NCBI GenBank assembly: GCA_003162655.1
Contig: PMMY01000232.1
Span: 3,032 to 13,247, forward strand
DNA: 10,216 nt
Direction: 5' to 3'
Source: Methanobacterium sp.
GTDB taxonomy: Archaea; Methanobacteriota; Methanobacteria; Methanobacteriales; Methanobacteriaceae
Part shown: positions 1 through 6,322 of the stretch, in pieces
Numbering within the stretch: position 1 is the first letter of the stretch
Layout: each line of letters opens with the position of its first letter
The notes under the pieces: model-generated
The model's database searches: none
Seen by the model: the letters and a program-made list of their open reading frames with translations, nothing else
What the model was told of the DNA's origin: nothing
Made by a program: the position numbers and the translations under genes

Positions 1-1569
1 ATATGTACAGATAAAACAGGGACACTAACCGAAAACAAGATGATTGTACGCCAAACCAGGATAACAGCTCCTGAAATGGTATTCAAAATATCTGCACTCT
101 GTAATAACTCAAGCATATATAATGGGAAGGTTATTGGTGATCCAACAGACGCTGCAATGCTTATTTATGCAGAAGAAAATGATTACATGAGGGAAGAACT
201 GGAAAAGAAACATAAAAGAATTTTTGAAATACCGTTAGATAGCGAAAGAAAGAGGATGTCCACTGTAAACCAGTTCAATGGTGAAAGATATTTACTCACG
301 AAGGGTGCTCCGGAGATAATCATTGAACAATGTAAAATGATTGAAGATCAAGGAAAATTCAATGAAATAACCGAAGACATCCGAAGGAAAGTACTAGAAG
401 ATCTTAAAAACATGACCTCTGAATCACTTAGAGTATTGGCACTTGCCTACAAGAAGCTGGGTCCTGAAGAAGGTTATGAAAATAAAGAAACACTGGAAAG
501 TGACCTCATCTATGTTGGACTAGTGGGAATGATGGATCCACCAAGAAAAGAAGCAAAAGAAGCTGTTGAACTGTGTGAAAAAGCAGGAATCAAGGTCGTA
601 ATGATCACAGGTGATAACAAAGACACAGCAACAGCGATAGCCTCAGAAATTGGAATTTTAAAGGGTGGAAAAGTTTTAACTGGACAAGATCTAGATAAAA
701 TAGATGATAATAAATTTAAAGAGATAGTCCAAGATGTAAGTGTCTATGCACGAGTATTCCCTGAACAGAAGGTACGAATTGTTGAAGCACTTAAATCACG
801 TGGACAAGTAGTGGCCATGACCGGAGATGGGGTGAACGATGCACCTGCACTTAAAAAAGCAGCCATTGGTGTTGCAATGGGTTCAGGTACGGATGTTGCC
901 AAAGAATCTTCGGACATGATACTCCAGGATGATAACTTTGCAACTATTGTTGAAGCTGTTAAAGAAGGACGTACCATCTTTGACAACATAAAAAGATTTG
1001 TCAAATTCCAGCTTTCAACGAACATAGGGGCAATACTGACCATTATCTCAGCATCCCTCATGAGCTTGCCTATACCATTCAATCCCATCCAGATACTCTG
1101 GATAAACATAATAATGGATGGACCCCCTGCTCAGTCCCTGGGTGTAGAACCATCAGAGGCAAATGTGATGGAACGCCAACCAAGTAAGGGAAACATCATA
1201 CCTAAACGAAATCTAATCAAAATCGTAATTGCAGGAGTTGTTATGAGTATTGGGACACTTTTACTCTACTACTATGAATTAACCAGTGGTGCAAAGATCA
1301 TATCGGCAACTACTGTAGCATTTACCGTTTTTGTTATGTACCAAATATTCAACGTTTTCAACTGCAAAGCCAAGGGAATGGTAACTAACAAAACATTAAT
1401 TATAGCGGTTGTTTTATCGTTTGTTCTACAGCTAGGTGTAATCTACCTGCCTTATCTGCAGCATATATTCAGGACAACATCAATTTCAATTCTTGATTGG
1501 GTGTTAATATTAATTGTGGCATCCTCAATATTTTTAACTGAATTCATAAGTGAAAAGGTGATAAAATGA
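1..1569 (+). CDS. P-type Ca2+/Mn2+ ATPase, PMR1/SPCA-like (5' end missing)
   Basis: Cation pump of the P2A family that uses ATP to move Ca2+, perhaps Mn2+, across the cell membrane. The frame is open from base 1, so the ATG at 40 is internal: bases 1-39 encode the phosphorylation loop CTDKTGTLTEN with the phosphorylated Asp at 10-12. Further family motifs are KGAPE (301-315, nucleotide domain), DPPR (535-546), MITGDN (601-618) and TGDGVND (820-840, hinge). About six hydrophobic segments follow (M5-M10, roughly 1000-1560). M5 reads QLSTNIGA and M6 reads NIIMDGPPAQ (1105-1134), as in yeast PMR1 rather than SERCA: the SERCA site-I Glu of M5 is Ala here, while the M6 Asn (1105-1107) and Asp (1117-1119) of site II are kept. 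The N-terminal part, with M1-M4 and the actuator domain, lies outside the window. Its stop overlaps the next start (ATGA), so the two genes are probably coupled. Family is sure; ion is inferred. Confidence 0.95.
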   Translation: MCTDKTGTLTENKMIVRQTRITAPEMVFKISALCNNSSIYNGKVIGDPTDAAMLIYAEENDYMREELEKKHKRIFEIPLDSERKRMSTVNQFNGERYLLTKGAPEIIIEQCKMIEDQGKFNEITEDIRRKVLEDLKNMTSESLRVLALAYKKLGPEEGYENKETLESDLIYVGLVGMMDPPRKEAKEAVELCEKAGIKVVMITGDNKDTATAIASEIGILKGGKVLTGQDLDKIDDNKFKEIVQDVSVYARVFPEQKVRIVEALKSRGQVVAMTGDGVNDAPALKKAAIGVAMGSGTDVAKESSDMILQDDNFATIVEAVKEGRTIFDNIKRFVKFQLSTNIGAILTIISASLMSLPIPFNPIQILWINIIMDGPPAQSLGVEPSEANVMERQPSKGNIIPKRNLIKIVIAGVVMSIGTLLLYYYELTSGAKIISATTVAFTVFVMYQIFNVFNCKAKGMVTNKTLIIAVVLSFVLQLGVIYLPYLQHIFRTTSISILDWVLILIVASSIFLTEFISEKVIK

Positions 1570-2354
1570 GGGTCATGGTCATGGCAGGAACATCTGATGC
1601 TGTGAGTATCATTAGCAAATTAGCTGAATATGAAGATCTTGAAATCATTGCTACAACAACCACAAGCTACGGTGGAGATATTGCATTATCTGCAGGTGCA
1701 GATGAAATTGTCGTTGGCCGTCTGGATGTGAAGGAGATTGCAAAATTATTAGATGTAAATGGAATTGATGTGCTTGTGGATGCAACCCATCCATTTGCTT
1801 CTGAAGCAAGCATTAATGCTATTAAAGCATCCCATAAATCTGGAATAAAATATATTCGTTATGAAAGGCGTTCCATAAAAATCCCAGACCATGTGATTGA
1901 AGTTTCATCATTCCAAGAAGCAGGTATTATGGCAAAGAAGATCATGGGAAAAAATCTAAATGCTCGGATGATGCATCTTGCGGGTGTAACGACCCTTAAT
2001 GATATAACAAAAACTATAGACCCTAAATTAATAGTTGCAAGGATCCTTCCAATGGTTTTATCAATAAAAAAATGTCTTAAAATTGGAATTTCAAGTGATA
2101 ATATAATTGCAATGCAGGGAACATTTTCAAAGGAATTCAATAAGGCGCTAATGAAGGAATATGCCATAGGAGTAGTTGTAACCAAGGAAAGCGGTGAAAG
2201 AGGAGGGACACACTCCAAGATAGCCGCTGCTGCTGAGCTTGAAATTCCATTAATCATAGTTAAGAGGCCAATAATCCCTGAAATGGAAAGTGAAAGTGTA
2301 TTTAAGGATATAGATCAACTTCTAAAGGATATTGTCTCCTTATTTGAAAATTAA
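1566..2354 (+). CDS. cobK: Cobalt-precorrin-6A (precorrin-6x) reductase, CobK/CbiJ family
   Basis: 262-aa cytosolic reductase of corrin-ring synthesis, reducing (cobalt-)precorrin-6A with a nicotinamide cofactor on the way to cobamides, which methanogens need for methyl transfer. Family marks: N-terminal nucleotide-binding strand and loop MVMAGTSDA (residues 4-12), DATHPFA (about 72-78), ARILP (about 158-162), QGTFSKEFN (about 184-192; QGPFS is more usual), TKESGERGG followed by K and AA (about 206-222), and a late KRP (about 238-240). The length is normal for CobK. The start at 1566 is supported by the 4-nt ATGA overlap with the ATPase stop and by AAGGTG about 5 nt upstream. No cobalamin riboswitch can sit directly before it, because the upstream DNA is coding. 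No other cob/cbi gene is visible, so the pathway genes are scattered or lie outside the window. Confidence 0.9.
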   Translation: MRVMVMAGTSDAVSIISKLAEYEDLEIIATTTTSYGGDIALSAGADEIVVGRLDVKEIAKLLDVNGIDVLVDATHPFASEASINAIKASHKSGIKYIRYERRSIKIPDHVIEVSSFQEAGIMAKKIMGKNLNARMMHLAGVTTLNDITKTIDPKLIVARILPMVLSIKKCLKIGISSDNIIAMQGTFSKEFNKALMKEYAIGVVVTKESGERGGTHSKIAAAAELEIPLIIVKRPIIPEMESESVFKDIDQLLKDIVSLFEN

Positions 2355-2417
2355 TTATTTATTACATATATTGTTAAATATTTGAGTGTTTAATTCCAAC
2401 TTATTAATTTCTTTTTA

Positions 2418-2443
2418 GATAATAAAAATAATAAAATATTATC
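2418..2443 (+). terminator. Possible cobK terminator
   Basis: About 60 nt after the cobK stop, a T5 run (2412-2416) is followed by a weak 7-bp inverted repeat, GATAATA (2418-2424) with TATTATC (2437-2443). All pairs are A-T except one, so the hairpin is weak. The T run could by itself end archaeal transcription. Confidence 0.3.
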
Positions 2444-2476
2444 ATTCTAAGCTAAAATAAATTTAATTAATGAATT

Positions 2477-2534
2477 AGCCTCAGATCGCCCATCAGTCAT
2501 CACGAATCAGAGCTCATAGGGTTCATCACAGGCT
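2477..2534 (-). ncRNA. Archaeal box C/D guide sRNA (2'-O-methylation guide)
   Basis: This is read on the minus strand. In order: stem arm AGCC (2534-2531); U (2530); box C GUGAUGA (2529-2523); guide 1 ACCCUAUGAGCU (2522-2511, 12 nt); box D' CUGA (2510-2507); UUC; box C' GUGAUGA (2503-2497); guide 2 CUGAUGGGCGAU (2496-2485, 12 nt); box D CUGA (2484-2481); stem arm GGCU (2480-2477), which pairs with AGCC. Both C/C' boxes and both D/D' boxes match the archaeal consensus exactly. Both guides are the usual 12 nt, and the D'-C' spacer is 3 nt, as typical for a compact di-C/D RNP. Such RNAs bind L7Ae, Nop5 and fibrillarin and place a 2'-O-methyl opposite the fifth nucleotide upstream of each D box. 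The RNA lies 60 nt downstream of the PAN stop on the same strand, so it may have its own promoter or be processed from the PAN 3' UTR. The element is visible in the sequence; the targets are inferred (see findings). Confidence 0.92.
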
Positions 2535-2556
2535 GAATAATAAAATTCGGTTCTGA

Positions 2557-2572
2557 TTAAATAATAAAAAAA
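2557..2572 (-). promoter_or_regulatory. PAN transcript end (U7) and possible TATA box of the C/D RNA
   Basis: On the minus strand, about 25 nt after the PAN stop, a run of seven T (2572-2566) could end PAN transcription. It runs straight into ATTATTTAA (2565-2557), a TATA-like stretch centred about 27 nt upstream of the expected 5' end of the guide RNA (2534). That spacing fits an independent archaeal promoter, but AT-rich spacers give such matches easily. Confidence 0.4.
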
Positions 2573-2594
2573 TATTATGTTTGGAGTTTGTATT

Positions 2595-3827
2595 TTATCC
2601 AAACATGACTCCAGTTTCTTTCCTCATTTCTTCGTCGTGTTCCATGCCAACAATTTTATCAACAGCATCCATGAAATCGTTCATAGTAACAGTGGATCTT
2701 TCTTCTCTTATTGCAAACATACCTGATTCAGTACAGATCGCTTTAAGGTCAGCTCCTGAAGCACCTTCTGAAAGAGAAGCAATATGCCTTATATCCACGT
2801 CTTCATCCAAAGTCATTTTTTTGGTGTGGATCTTCAATATCTCGTTTCTACCGTCTTCATTTGGAATTGGAACTTCGATAAATCTGTCAAAACGTCCCGG
2901 TCTTAAAAGTGCAGGGTCAAGAATGTCGGGTCTGTTGGTTGCAGCCACAATTCCAACATCACCCCTACCTTCAAAACCATCCATTTCAGCAAGTAGCTGC
3001 ATAAGAGTTCTTTGAACTTCCCTGTCCCCACTTGTGGAACTTTTGAGTCTTTTTGCTGCTATAGCATCAATCTCGTCTATGAAGATTATACTAGGAGATT
3101 TCTCTTTTGCAAGTTCAAAAACACCTCTGACAAGTCTTGCACCTTCACCTATGTATTTCTTAACGAATTCGGATGCAACAATCTTGATGAAGGTTGCATT
3201 GGTTTCATTGGCAACAGCCTTTGCTAGGAGGGTTTTTCCTGTTCCTGGAGGGCCATAAAGTAATACTCCTTTCGGAGGTTCTATACCTATGTTGATGAAC
3301 AATTCTGGTTTTTTAAGTGGTAGTTCAACAGTTTCCTTTATCTCTACTACCTGATCTTCCAATCCTCCAATCTGTTCATATGCAACTTCTGGTTTTTCTT
3401 CTACTTCCATACCTGTAACAATAGGGTCTTTTTCGGATGGCAGAACATGTACTATACTAAATGTCTGCTGGTTAAGTGCCACACGAACACCTGGTTCAAG
3501 TGACTTTTCATCTAAGAATCGTGAATATCCAATTACAAAATTAGGGCCGGTGCTGCTTTTAACAACTACCCTACCGTCGTCTAAAACTTCAGTTACTGTA
3601 GCAATTACTAATGGTGGTGATCTGAACCTTTCAATCTCTCCCCTTAGAGATTTTACTTCTCTGTCCAGCCTCATTTTTTCATTTTCGATCAGGACTTTAT
3701 CCTTTTCGAGTTTCCTAACTTTCCACATTAGGTTACGTTTGGTTTTAGTGTTGTCCTCTTTTAGGATTTTTATCTCCGTTTTAAGGTCTTCAATCTTTTT
3801 TAATACATTTGGGGACATGTTTTCCAT
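2595..3827 (-). CDS. pan: Proteasome-activating nucleotidase (PAN, 26S Rpt-like AAA+ ATPase)
   Basis: 410-aa hexameric AAA+ unfoldase that feeds proteins into the archaeal 20S proteasome. Domains: charged N-terminal coiled coil (about 8-68), Pro-Pro linker (71-72), OB ring (about 73-135), AAA+ domain (about 150-395). Visible motifs: Walker A GPPGTGKT (192-199); pore loop KYIGEGA (224-230) with Tyr225 as the substrate-gripping aromatic; Walker B IIFIDE (247-252); and the second region of homology [19 protein letters not shown] (296-314) with the two Arg fingers (309, 312). The length is normal. The extreme C-terminus is Met-Phe-Gly, where PANs usually carry hydrophobic-Tyr-X, the key that docks into the 20S pockets. 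The start at 3827 has GGAGTG 10 nt and GAGG 3 nt upstream; Met4 is an alternative start better spaced from GAGG. It is divergent from aMBF1 and convergent with cobK. Confidence 0.97.
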   Translation of the reverse strand: MENMSPNVLKKIEDLKTEIKILKEDNTKTKRNLMWKVRKLEKDKVLIENEKMRLDREVKSLRGEIERFRSPPLVIATVTEVLDDGRVVVKSSTGPNFVIGYSRFLDEKSLEPGVRVALNQQTFSIVHVLPSEKDPIVTGMEVEEKPEVAYEQIGGLEDQVVEIKETVELPLKKPELFINIGIEPPKGVLLYGPPGTGKTLLAKAVANETNATFIKIVASEFVKKYIGEGARLVRGVFELAKEKSPSIIFIDEIDAIAAKRLKSSTSGDREVQRTLMQLLAEMDGFEGRGDVGIVAATNRPDILDPALLRPGRFDRFIEVPIPNEDGRNEILKIHTKKMTLDEDVDIRHIASLSEGASGADLKAICTESGMFAIREERSTVTMNDFMDAVDKIVGMEHDEEMRKETGVMFG

Positions 3828-3882
3828 GATCCTCGCTCACTCCTAACTTTTATTAAAAAAAATAATACTCTAAAGACTTAAT

Positions 3883-3922
3883 ATTATTTATGAATTTATT
3901 GTCCTTAATAATATTTAAATAT
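3883..3922. promoter_or_regulatory. Divergent PAN / aMBF1 promoter region
   Basis: The spacer between PAN and aMBF1 holds TATA-like elements for both directions. A perfect 12-bp palindrome ATATTTAAATAT (3911-3922) contains TTTAAATA. Initiation about 25 nt further right would be near 3940-3945, serving aMBF1. On the minus strand TAAATAAT (3890-3883) would place PAN initiation near 3860, leaving a leader of about 30 nt. The palindrome could in principle serve both directions. Start sites are inferred from typical archaeal spacing only. Confidence 0.5.
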
Positions 3923-3966
3923 AAGGGTATTGATTATATATGAATACAAGTGTAAAGGGATTAGTT

Positions 3967-4440
3967 ATGAGATGCGAGATTTGTGGAAAAAAACTAGTAG
4001 AAGAACCATTAAAAACTAAAGTAGATGGTTCAATAATGCTTACGTGTAAAGAATGCTCAAAATTTGGTAAAGTTCAGAGAGAAGTGCCTAAACCAAAAAG
4101 ACCCGGAGCATCAAGGGTAAGGACACCTAGGAGAGTTCAAAGACCAAGAGAACCTGCAGAAGAAGTAGTTGAAAATGTTAAGGACATTGTTAGACAGGCA
4201 AGAGAAAAGAAAGGATGGTCTCGTGAAGAACTTGGAGAGAAGATATATGAAAAGGCTTCGGTTGTAAGTAGAATAGAATCAGGTAAAATGGTTCCAGATC
4301 TTAAGCTCGCAAGGAAGATTGAGAAATTGATGAATATTGTTCTGATAGAAAAAAATGAAGATTTGTCCTCAGATGAGACTGGTCATTCAAAAATTAGGGG
4401 AGCAACCATTGGGGATATAGCTCGTATAAAAAAGAATTGA
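3967..4440 (+). CDS. Archaeal multiprotein bridging factor 1 (aMBF1), zinc ribbon + HTH
   Basis: 157-aa homologue of the eukaryotic coactivator MBF1, which links regulators to the TATA-binding protein; the archaeal form has also been linked to translation. An N-terminal zinc ribbon is visible as CEIC (residues 3-6) and CKEC (about 28-31). A basic Pro/Arg-rich linker follows (about 42-70), then the conserved MBF1 helix-turn-helix (about 77-130) with SREELGEKIYEKASVVSRIE and SGKMVPDLKLARKIE, and a short charged tail. The start is chosen at 3967: it begins MRCEICGK as expected for the family, has AAAGGGA 6 nt upstream, and the in-frame ATG at 3940 (nine extra residues) falls at or before the transcription start implied by the TATA box at 3914-3921. 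It is divergent from PAN. Family confidence is high; the start is a judgement. Confidence 0.92.
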   Translation: MRCEICGKKLVEEPLKTKVDGSIMLTCKECSKFGKVQREVPKPKRPGASRVRTPRRVQRPREPAEEVVENVKDIVRQAREKKGWSREELGEKIYEKASVVSRIESGKMVPDLKLARKIEKLMNIVLIEKNEDLSSDETGHSKIRGATIGDIARIKKN

Positions 4441-4533
4441 TTTGTTTGAGCTTTTCAATCAAAATTCTTTTTCAGATTAATTATATTTCTTAACAAAATA
4501 TAGAAAATAAGTAATTTTAATTTTTTTATTTTA
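4437..4533. terminator. Convergent termination region of aMBF1 and the DUF356 gene
   Basis: A weak 6-bp hairpin TTGATT/AATCAA (4437-4442 with 4457-4462) overlaps the aMBF1 stop and is followed by a T5 run (about 4467-4471); a T7 run lies near 4519-4525. On the minus strand the DUF356-like gene ends at 4549 and runs into A/T-rich DNA. T runs of this kind commonly end archaeal transcripts. Nothing gene-like is seen in the 108-nt spacer. Confidence 0.4.
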
Positions 4534-4548
4534 ATTATCAACATAAAT

Positions 4549-4926
4549 TTATTTAAAATTTTTAGTTTTTTGTTGCTTATTTTTATGTGAATAGTAACCC
4601 TTCAGATTGGCTAGTTCATGAAATGTTTGCATCAACGCCTTAAATTGAATATACTCTTCACTGATTACGATTACATGTGCAGGTGGATGTATTTTCCTAA
4701 TTTGTACTATACTTTTAGTTGTGTCATCTTCAACACGAACAAGGACAGCTATATCTGATTTTGATCTTAATTGCTGTTTTAAGATATTTCCTGCAATTTC
4801 ATCGGCTTTTTTTGGGTCTATAATCCTAGGTTTTCCAGCCACCTTGAGTCCGGCATGTCTTTCAATGTCTGCTAGGGTATTCAAAAGTTTTCCCTGATCT
4901 TCAGCGCGTATTAAAATTAAAGCCAT
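4549..4926 (-). CDS. DUF356-like methanogen protein of unknown function
   Basis: 125 aa, cytosolic, with no signal or membrane segment. From memory the sequence fits the methanogen-specific DUF356 family: an opening strand MALILIRA, DIERHAGLKVAGKPRIIDP (about 21-39), a central AVLVRV strand (about 60-65), and IRKIHPPAHVIVIS (about 76-89), where the IHPPAH motif is the most distinctive part. The alternation of strands and helices suggests a small alpha/beta fold. The tail (about 112-125) is basic and Lys/Gln-rich. The start is supported by AAGGAGT 7 nt upstream. It stands alone between convergent aMBF1 and the secreted protein gene, with its own leader of about 125 nt before the preceding gene. 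The biochemical role is unknown; the family call is from motif memory, not a search. Confidence 0.75.
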   Translation of the reverse strand: MALILIRAEDQGKLLNTLADIERHAGLKVAGKPRIIDPKKADEIAGNILKQQLRSKSDIAVLVRVEDDTTKSIVQIRKIHPPAHVIVISEEYIQFKALMQTFHELANLKGYYSHKNKQQKTKNFK

Positions 4927-4940
4927 TATTTTTACTCCTT

Positions 4941-4972
4941 CTAATTAATTAGAACATAATCAATGAATTGAT
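4941..4972. promoter_or_regulatory. Palindromes in the leader of the DUF356-like gene
   Basis: The 125-nt spacer upstream of the DUF356-like gene contains a perfect 12-bp palindrome CTAATTAATTAG (4941-4952), immediately upstream of the Shine-Dalgarno site (4934-4940), and a second inverted repeat ATCAAT-GA-ATTGAT a few bases further on (about 4958-4972). They could be operators or merely AT-rich sequence. A short T5 run on the minus strand near 4996-5000 could end the upstream transcript. Confidence 0.25.
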
Positions 4973-5051
4973 AATTAAAACAGATTATGAAAGAAAAATA
5001 CTCGTTTATCTTCCTTTCTCCAATTTTTTAAGTCTAGCTAATCTAGTTCGA

Positions 5052-6311
5052 TTATTTTTTAAGGAACGAAGATATTAGAGTGCTTCTAAAGAGAACTAGA
5101 ATAACAAGTATCAGTCCAATAGCCGTCTGCATATTGCCTAGAATGCTCAATATTGATGAACTTATAGGTAAATTCCATGGGGGTGAAGTTCTATTGTTTT
5201 GTAGAGGTGTATAATATACTCCAACAGCTTTTTGATTTTGATTCACATTTATATCTCTGGGTTCTACGTCGTTAACACCTACAAGCAGTCCGTTTCCTAT
5301 TGCTTTGTTGACATCACTAGCGATTTGTGTATTGCTGTACCCATGTTTATTAACAGATGCCTCTACTATTTCCTGTGTTGTTTCTGTAATTCCTGGTGCG
5401 TCGCTTCCATAAACAGATACGGATACTGAGTTAGCAGTTACCGTTATTGCATTTTGAAGAGCTTGGTAAGCGTAGACTGTTGTAAGGTTAGTACCGTCAA
5501 TTGGACTTGTTTGGTAGTTATCAGCTTCTGGGAAAGCAACACTCCATCCGTTTGGACTCACCTTACTGTAAGGCTGGTCCATAGAAAACCCTGTAGTATT
5601 ATAAGCTGGAGGTGTGAACATATCACCTGTAGTTATTCCAGACACAAGGTTCACAGCACCACCACCGTGTTTTTCACCTGCATTTATTGCAACATTTTTA
5701 AATGCAGCTGCAACAACAGCTGTAGCCGGGTAACCATCTCTTATCATTTCTCCCATAATTTCTGCTGTTTGCAGGCGCACAGCATCAGCCGTACCGTATT
5801 GAGGGTTACCTGGGGTATTTCTAAGGTGTATTATAGCACCACGATCGCCGGGCGGGAGTACAGCCAAACCACCATTGTACGGAGTTATTGTGATCGTATT
5901 GTTGGCATCAACAATTACAACATAGGCTAAGAAGTAACCACCAACTGCAGCACCTATAGTCGGTCCTCCGTCCATAACCCGTATACCTGAAAAACCATTA
6001 GCTAATGAAGCTGCTTGTGCTGCTGTACCTCCATTTTCAAGACTATTTATGGCTGAAACTATGGCTCCCAGCCTTGGTGTTTCATTACCTTCACCACCAG
6101 ACAGTACTGCAAAGTGTTTATCCTTAGACATTATGAAAGTTGACTGAAACATGTTTTCAGCCCATGATTGACTTCCTGCTGCAGCACCGTTTGGATCCTT
6201 TCCTGTAGGATCTGTTATAACTATAACGTTCATGGTGGCTGATGCTGTATTAACTACCATTGCTACAGTTATTAGAAGTATAAAAAATTTCGTTAAATTT
6301 GATCTATCCAT
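5052..6311 (-). CDS. Secreted, C-terminally anchored envelope protein of unknown family
   Basis: 419 aa. I do not recognise the family. A clear signal peptide (basic start, hydrophobic 9-20, likely cleavage after NTASA at 25) is followed by an ectodomain of about 365 residues and one membrane segment near the C-terminus (about 393-414), so the bulk lies outside the cell, under or in the pseudomurein wall. Residues 40-225 are rich in Gly and Ala with the look of a compact enzyme-like domain (for example SGGEGNETPRLGA at 71-83, GGPTIGAAVGG at 115-125, EKHGGGAVNLVSGITTGD at 213-230); 275-365 looks like a second alpha/beta domain. Sequons N-x-S/T occur at 76, 137, 238, 275 and 373. It follows the 147-aa gene by 11 nt and has an AAGGGGC ribosome site, so the two form an operon. 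The C-terminus ends at an A6 tract (see findings). A role in the envelope is inferred from topology and neighbours. Confidence 0.85.
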   Translation of the reverse strand: MDRSNLTKFFILLITVAMVVNTASATMNVIVITDPTGKDPNGAAAGSQSWAENMFQSTFIMSKDKHFAVLSGGEGNETPRLGAIVSAINSLENGGTAAQAASLANGFSGIRVMDGGPTIGAAVGGYFLAYVVIVDANNTITITPYNGGLAVLPPGDRGAIIHLRNTPGNPQYGTADAVRLQTAEIMGEMIRDGYPATAVVAAAFKNVAINAGEKHGGGAVNLVSGITTGDMFTPPAYNTTGFSMDQPYSKVSPNGWSVAFPEADNYQTSPIDGTNLTTVYAYQALQNAITVTANSVSVSVYGSDAPGITETTQEIVEASVNKHGYSNTQIASDVNKAIGNGLLVGVNDVEPRDINVNQNQKAVGVYYTPLQNNRTSPPWNLPISSSILSILGNMQTAIGLILVILVLFRSTLISSFLKK

Positions 6312-6322
6312 AATTCAGCCCC

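Noticed and set aside
40..42. ATG at 40 as the start of the ATPase
   Set aside because: The same frame is open to base 1 and encodes the essential DKTGT phosphorylation loop before it, so the gene is simply cut by the window.
744..1109. Open frame antisense to the P-type ATPase
   Set aside because: It covers the conserved hinge and M5-M6 of the pump in reverse; no independent signal.
2493..2496. A second CTGA directly after box C' as an alternative D box
   Set aside because: It would leave no guide between C' and D; the CTGA at 2484-2481 gives the normal 12-nt guide and is flanked by the pairing stem.
2581..3846. Several open frames on the plus strand opposite PAN
   Set aside because: They are antisense to a complete, motif-rich PAN gene, have no family resemblance or ribosome sites, and arise from the codon bias of the real gene.
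3940..3966. ATG at 3940 as the start of aMBF1
   Set aside because: It coincides with or precedes the transcription start implied by the TATA box, while the ATG at 3967 has AAAGGGA upstream and begins exactly at the zinc ribbon; kept only as an alternative.
5006..5060. Basic stretch downstream of the secreted protein as a separate small gene
   Set aside because: It has no start codon of its own and no ribosome site; it makes better sense as an out-of-frame continuation of the membrane protein.
5232..5930. Open frames on the plus strand opposite the secreted protein
   Set aside because: Cys- and Trp-rich low-complexity translations with no domain; shadows of the minus-strand gene.
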